Source of the DNA: Phyllostachys edulis
Lineage: Eukaryota; Streptophyta; Magnoliopsida; Poales; Poaceae
Length of the DNA stretch: 64,000 nt
Direction of reading: 5' to 3'
Assembly (NCBI GenBank): GCA_036346405.1
Contig: CM070568.1
Coordinates: 7,322,221-7,386,220 of the forward strand
Below the pieces are notes generated by a model. It was given only the letters and a program-made list of their open reading frames with translations. It did no database searches and was not told the origin of the DNA. The position numbers were made by a program, and so were the translations under genes. Numbering within the stretch: position 1 is the first letter of the stretch; each line of letters starts with the position of its first letter. This document shows, in pieces, positions 58,873 through 64,000 of the stretch.

Positions 58873-61800
58873 TGTAACATCCCAAAATTTGGTATGTTTT
58901 CGAAATTTTAAAAATAAAAATAACCATTTGAATTTTCTGTTGAAGTCAAAGCTTAATATGGATTTTTTGAAATAAAAAACAATTTAATATGAATAATGTC
59001 AACATCAATAATTGTCAAAACTATTTTATTTGGGGTTTATGTGCTTGGATATATTTTCTAGATTTTTTTAGAATTTTTCGGAGTTCATTTGCTATTTTCT
59101 ATTTGCTAATTGGGTTTCTTGTAATTTCTAAAAAGAAAAACTAAATTAAAATCTCAGAAATTCGGTTGGGCCGAATCTCCTTGGACCCAGCTCGTTTCCC
59201 TCGCTCTTAGCCCAGCTGCACGCGCAGCCGAGCCACACCTCTTCTCACTCTCCGCACCGCTGACTGGTGGGCCCCGCCTATCAGGTCCACCTCCCACCTC
59301 CGCTTTGTCCTCACGACGCGTTCGCCCGCGTCTGCCATTGATCCTTCTAGAAGCTCCGTCCGACAAATTTGTTTCCAATGGAAAGAGTCCCATCGCGATA
59401 CAATTTCTGAATCCTTATCTCTTTTCGCATCTGAATCTGTTGAAATCTTATCCCGTATCGGTTTTTATCTCTAGAAGTAACTCATGTTCATCTTGGACTC
59501 CTTTAGGGCTCCACCGTCGATACGCCCTCTCGGCCATGTCCCTACCCTATAAATAGGATCCCGAGGATCGCCTTAGCGGCCTCATCCCAAACCCTCAAGC
59601 CACCTTGACCTTAGAGCTCTAGCGCCGCCGCAATCCAAGATTTTAGGGTTTCGACCGAGCTTCTTGTTTTTCAAATTGCACCACCGACGTTGTTGCCTCA
59701 TCGTCATCAACCATGCCATCATCTTCATTGTCACTTGGGCTACCTCCTGAACCTCTCCTCATCGTCGGAGCGTCGCCGAAGCGTTTTTCGACAAACGCCC
59801 GTACCTCTGCACCACCAAAACCTCATCACCGGCCACCACTGTTGTCCTCAAGCAACCGTAAGTGCACCATTGTGTTCGCAGTAGCATTCTCTACATGTTG
59901 GTATCACTCATCACCGTCGAGACACTGCTATGCGCCGTTGTCGCCGGAGCCTATAGGTTTGTTTACGACCAAGAAATCGTAAGCCTCCTACAACCCAGAA
60001 GTCGTAAGCCTCCTATGATCAGGTAGTCGTAAGCTTTCGACCAGGTAGTCAAAACTTTCTACGACCACATGCAGTCGAAACCTTCCAACCAGGTGGTCGA
60101 ATCTCCTTCTGAGCACGCATGGTCGAAAACGTTGAACAATACTCGAATTCCTTGTTGAATATTTTCTTTAGATTAGATCTTTTAGAAGCCATATCTTCTT
60201 CATCCGAACTCCGTTTGAGCCCATTCAAATTTCTAAATTCATCTAAATTTGAGATCTATTTATTTGATATTTTTATTTAATTTTTGGAGTTGTTTTTTAT
60301 TTTGTATTTATTTGGTTTGTTTACTTTGTTTACGAGTAGACGTTGATACTTCGAGAAGTTTTGAGCAAGGAGTTGTGCACCAAGATCAAGATAAATCCCA
60401 GGATTTATTCCAAGGCAAGACATAGTCCTTTGATCATATTGAACCTATTATTTCAAAAGTATATTGTTTTATACAATTGCATGCTATCTTTATACAAAAT
60501 GTTTTGGGATTAGCTATTACCTGTTGTCATTATGCCTCCTTTGATTATTTGAATGTCATGAATCCGTTGTCACCCTAGGATGGATGATTTTAGTTGGACA
60601 TGTTTATATCACCAACATGGGTAACATATAGATGGTTAGTCATACTTAGTTGCGATGGGTTCATGATCACATGTGTTATAATGATTAGGTTTGACCTAAT
60701 GAGATGTGGAATTATGGTGGTTAGCCACTTTATTAAAATTTATGTGCCAAATTTATGTGCCATGACAGGGTATGTCATTGGCTTTGGTTAAACAAAATGG
60801 TTTTCGTTCGGGCGAGTGGATGGTGGATTGAGGGTGTGATTATAACACGTCGTGGGTTTATGGTAGACTCGTTTGAGTAACTTGTCAAGGACTTAATCTT
60901 ATGCGCCATTGAACTGGGCCTATCGTACAACCACATGCCTGATGGGACGGGCCTAACCTAGTAAGTTGTGGAGTTTTGGCATTGACTACTTAGGTAGTAC
61001 ATTGGCGGAGGTGTGTACTCTTTCTAAAGTCACACCACGGGACGGTTCGCCGCTTCCCTGTCCAACGTTGTGCACCAACCAACGGTGAGGTTGGGATGAC
61101 TGTATGCACAATGGGAGAATCAAATGTTGAGATAAAACCTATGAAAGGTTTTGTTATGATTGGTGATCGCTACACTGGTTATATCTTCTGGGTAAAGTGT
61201 ACAACCTCCACAGAGTGTTAATTGATCTATTCGAATAGTCGCGTCCTCGGTTATGGACATGTCTGGGGATTTCACACGAGAGATAGAGTTTCTTTATAAA
61301 ATATGTCGGAGTGTAAATAGAAAGTTCACTTGATAAATATAATATTTGTTTGGTGAACAGATAATTCACTTTGTGGTTTGTCTTGGGAAGTGAATGGGTA
61401 GTTCACTGATTGTTTCAAAACAAGTGTTTAGTTATTTATTATTCTTTTCAATTACGTATTTCAATCTATTTGTTGTATTTATTGTAAATGTTGCTTTATG
61501 CAAAAGAACCATACTGCTAACCTTTGTTCAAACCTTGCATGAATACTATTTGCATGCATTTTCCTACGGCTTGCTGAGTGTTTTATGTACGCACGGCTTT
61601 ACGCCTTTGTTGATCAGTTGAAGAATATCAAGGTGCACAAGAGTTCTTCGCCCAAGAGTACCATGAAAGTTTTGCGGATTAGGATGCGTTCTCCACTCGA
61701 TTACATGTGGGCATGTTGATTGACCTTTTCAAGATTTTACATTCCGTTGCAAGAGTTTTTTTTTTGTTTAGCCCTGCGTGGTAAGTTAAGTAAACATTGA

Positions 61801-61964
61801 CCATAAGATCCAGTTATTATTACTATTTGTTATTTTGAGATCTTTTTAGTTAAATCGAATAAATGGATGGTATTTCATCATTGGTTCTTGTTTGAGCTAG
61901 TTACTGATCTGGGACTAGTTCAGAATACACAGAGGGTTCCTGAATCGTATTTTGGGTCCCGACA
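58873..61964 (+). repeat. 3' LTR of the gypsy-type element
   Basis: Starts TGTAACATCCC and ends GGTCCCGACA. A GTCGTAAG/CAGGTAGTCG short-unit array (59966-60115) has one unit more than in the 5' LTR. Confidence 0.9.
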
Positions 61965-62191
61965 TGGGGGAGAAGGGCCGGTTTGCTAATGCCGGCGCTA
62001 GGGACGCCCGTAGTCTCATCATCCTAATGGCTGCCTTTGGCGTGTCCGTCGAGTTCCCAGCCTTGGAGCTCTACGAGATGTACCATGCTGGTGGCGGCTT
62101 GGCCTACACCGAGTTGCTAAATGCTCCCAGCTCTTTTGTAAAGGAGATGTGTGGTGAGGGCAGGATGTGTTCTAGCTTGCGGCAATACTGA
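61964..62191 (+). pseudogene. Exon-like open frame next to the LTR, unrecognised
   Basis: The ATG formed at the LTR edge opens a 75-codon frame, MGEKGRFANAGARDARSLII to CSSLRQY. GC and codon use are gene-like, and ILMAAFGVSVEFPALELYEM looks like a helical protein core. The upstream part is cut off by the retrotransposon. It may be the 3' part of a host exon. A distant resemblance to FRIGIDA-like proteins was considered but is not supported by a diagnostic motif. Confidence 0.4.
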
Positions 62192-62760
62192 CTTACGTGA
62201 TTGAGAAATTTGTTCAAAATAGATTAATTTGTTCTGCGAATCTTGGCTTGTTTGGTTTTGTATATCTGCTATGCTGATACATATGTTTGCCCATGTTTAT
62301 GATGCCTTTGGTCCCAACTTTGTCGGATGTACCTCTCCTATGTGTATCTCTCCTATGTTTACCTAAAATACCTTATTATGATCCATTTCTGTACTGTCAT
62401 AGGTGAATTTGTAATAAACTTAGATCATTTTGTCTAATTTTATGCAGAGATGCTGATTACGACTTTTTAATGGGTGCATGTCTTCATGCACTGCATTCTG
62501 CGTGTCTTGGTTATATTGTTGAATCTACGACTCTTGACATTGTTAATGTTTTCCCAAGAGCAGTTCAAACAAGCAGAATCTCAGAGCTTCAGGTTAACAA
62601 CATGACTTTTCCAGGTTCTATGTGTACTTCCATCTACTAACTGCTACTCCTTTGCAGGTTGCAATGTGAAATGCATACAAGAGAATATTCGAACTCTGCT
62701 CCCCACGAGTATGGAAACCAAAAATCCTTCTAAAGTTGCTCTGCTGGCCAAAGCCTTGTG
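62192..62760 (+). other. Intron- and exon-like sequence, possible continuation of the fragment
   Basis: After ATGCAG near 62445 an open stretch reads DADYDFLMGACLHALHSACL and VNVFPRAVQTSRISELQ, ending at AGCTTCAGGTTAAC, an exon-donor-like site at about 62592. A TTTGCAG acceptor follows near 62658. Whether these belong to one gene with 61964-62191 cannot be decided. Confidence 0.35.
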
Positions 62761-62766
62761 GCAAAC

Positions 62767-62886
62767 TGATTGAATGCATTCGATTGACTGGCTGTGGACA
62801 AATTTGGTCAGAGTTTTTTTTTATCTTGATTGAATGCATTCGATTGACTGGCTGTGGACAAATTTGGTCAGAGTTTTTTTTTATCT
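62767..62886. repeat. Exact 60-bp tandem duplication
   Basis: Bases 62767-62826 are repeated without change at 62827-62886, including a nine-T run. Confidence 0.97.
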
Positions 62887-63015
62887 ATGGATGACAGCGA
62901 TGATCAAAGTAGCTTTCAAGTAGATTCTGAAGGATTTGACCTGCCAAAAGTCGGCCAGAAAAGAATAGTTCAGAATGTTGAAAATATTTTCTCCAAATGT
63001 CAAAAGATGACATAA
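62887..63015 (+). other. 42-codon open frame, possible last exon
   Basis: ATG at 62887, immediately after the 60-bp duplication, opens MDDSDDQSSFQVDSEGFDLP and QKRIVQNVENIFSKCQKM, stop TAA at 63013-63015. The acidic start and basic end look protein-like, but the frame is short and may be a terminal exon or chance. Confidence 0.3.
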
Positions 63016-64000
63016 TCAAGATTTTCTGCTGGTTCATTTATGATTAGTAAATTTTCATGGTTAGTTCCCATATTATGAATGAATCTAGGAAGCACAATGC
63101 CCATCAGACAAGCTGCTTCGATGTGTAAACAAGTAGTGTTGTTAATTTGTGTATAACATGGAAATCTTCATATATGTATGTTAATAGTTTATGATTGATG
63201 TCAAATATGTAATGAACGTTTTGTCTAGGCTATAATTGTTCAGAGGGACGTGATTGATGTGCAATATTTCTCCCATTTCTTTGGTGTATGGTCTTATTCG
63301 TATACATTCCTATGGTATCGCATTCAATTTGATTTGATCCCGAGAAATCTGTAAAGAATTTTTAGAAAATTGTGTACAAATATAAAGGATTAATCCAACT
63401 AGAGAAGGAATTCATTTCTAATTCAATATGAAACTGACAACACAAGTAAGAGCAAACAATGTTCCTCTCTCTCCCCAGGAATGATATAGTCACACTTTGT
63501 ATCATTTATATACATTCATATGTTCTTCAAAAATTTGGTGGAAAATCTATAATTTATGTACAAATACAAAGATGTACTATACAAATACAATTGAAGTATT
63601 ATAACCAGGGGTAGCATAGTCTATTTGCCTATCATCCTCTCTCTTATGGTTTTTAGAGCCAACCTACTAGCCAAACACTTTCTTGAGATAGCTCTAGATT
63701 CTCAGAGAAGTGGATTCTAAGATAATCAAGAGCAGAAACTAAAAAATAAAAATATGAAGCTCTACTAAACAAACCCTAAGTCCGACATTGTCCAACGAAG
63801 CTTCAATGCTCTCCCCAAATCTTAGAAGTTCAAAGCTTCGGGAATTCACCGTGCGAGAGAATTCTGATGGCCAAGGACATCACACTACCTTGGATGGCAT
63901 CACTAGTACATATGAGGATCATCGCTTGATATTCACATGTTTATCAAGAAATGACATCACTAGGCTGGTTAAACTCCCATCTACCCGGGTTCAAGTCTAG
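63016..64000. other. AT-rich sequence, no gene recognised
   Basis: Apart from AATATAAA-like and T-rich tracts nothing stands out. A 70-codon open frame at the right edge (63788 on) lacks an ATG and any motif. Confidence 0.4.

Larger units (their letters stand above)
48453..61964 (+). mobile_element. Gypsy-type LTR retrotransposon with 3-kb LTRs, gag only
   Basis: Direct repeats 48453-51480 and 58873-61964, both ending GGTCCCGACA. A primer-site remnant TAGTATCAGAGTC (51485-51497) follows the 5' LTR and a purine tract AGGGGGGTAGG precedes the 3' LTR. The interior holds a long leader, a decayed gag and, right after the gag knuckle region, the 3' end; there is no reverse transcriptase or integrase. 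The 5' LTR lacks the terminal TGTAACATCCC, so its left edge is truncated or altered, and no target duplication is recognisable. A CACTA and a hAT element have inserted inside. Confidence 0.88.

Noticed and set aside
61964..62191. FRIGIDA-like protein
   Set aside because: Only a vague resemblance of the hydrophobic core; no diagnostic motif could be pointed to.
63788..64000. 70-codon frame at the right edge
   Set aside because: It lacks an ATG, runs off the window and has no motif.

Overview
The window looks like a gene-poor intergenic stretch of a grass (Poaceae) nuclear genome. The evidence is a single intact GC-rich plant gene (an OVATE family repressor), grass-type CACTA, Mutator-like, hAT and Tourist elements, Sirevirus-type Ty1/copia sequences, and Ty3/gypsy-type LTRs of 3-4 kb. 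Nothing bacterial, viral or organellar is seen. The species cannot be fixed from the sequence alone; an Oryza-like or other mid-sized grass genome is an inference.

Layout. 1-3644: AT-rich sequence without a supportable gene, with subterminal-like repeats of an unidentified element. 3645-32458: a composite CACTA structure with CACTACTACA ends. It carries a broken ULP1-type protease gene (minus strand, 4357-20047) and a broken TNP2 transposase gene (minus strand, 24500-31343). Into it are nested a rearranged tandem of two Sireviruses (about 6060-19419), a 4.05-kb solo LTR (20203-24251, target duplication GTCCT), and a 3.9-kb gag-only LTR element (25252-29174) that splits TNP2. 32656-40448: a Mutator-like element (MULE) with long terminal inverted repeats and a perfect 9-bp target duplication (GACAAATAA). 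It contains a broken minus-strand transposase, a foldback repeat, a tandemly repeated exon and a solo Sirevirus LTR. 40713-41708: the OVATE family gene, whose start codon lies 255 bp beyond the MULE target duplication. 42523-47159: a small hAT element holding a 4.09-kb solo LTR. 47160-48452: intergenic sequence with a Tourist-type MITE inserted in one copy of a tandem repeat. 48453-61964: a gypsy-type element with 3-kb LTRs, a broken gag and no pol, holding a 3.8-kb CACTA element with gene-like sequence (target duplication CTA) and a 1.4-kb hAT element (target duplication ACAACAAG). 61965-64000: exon-like fragments, an exact 60-bp tandem duplication, and nothing else recognised.

The transposon genes are nearly all broken by stops, frameshifts or insertions, so the window reads as a layered record of insertions. 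Recovered target duplications give the order of several layers. The points most worth a second look are the fused CACTA composite, the hairpin-bearing Sirevirus junction at 15299-15379, the gag-only LTR element, the CACTA element with captured-gene-like exons, the repeated splice-competent exon in the MULE, and the MULE and CACTA insertions immediately upstream of the OVATE gene.
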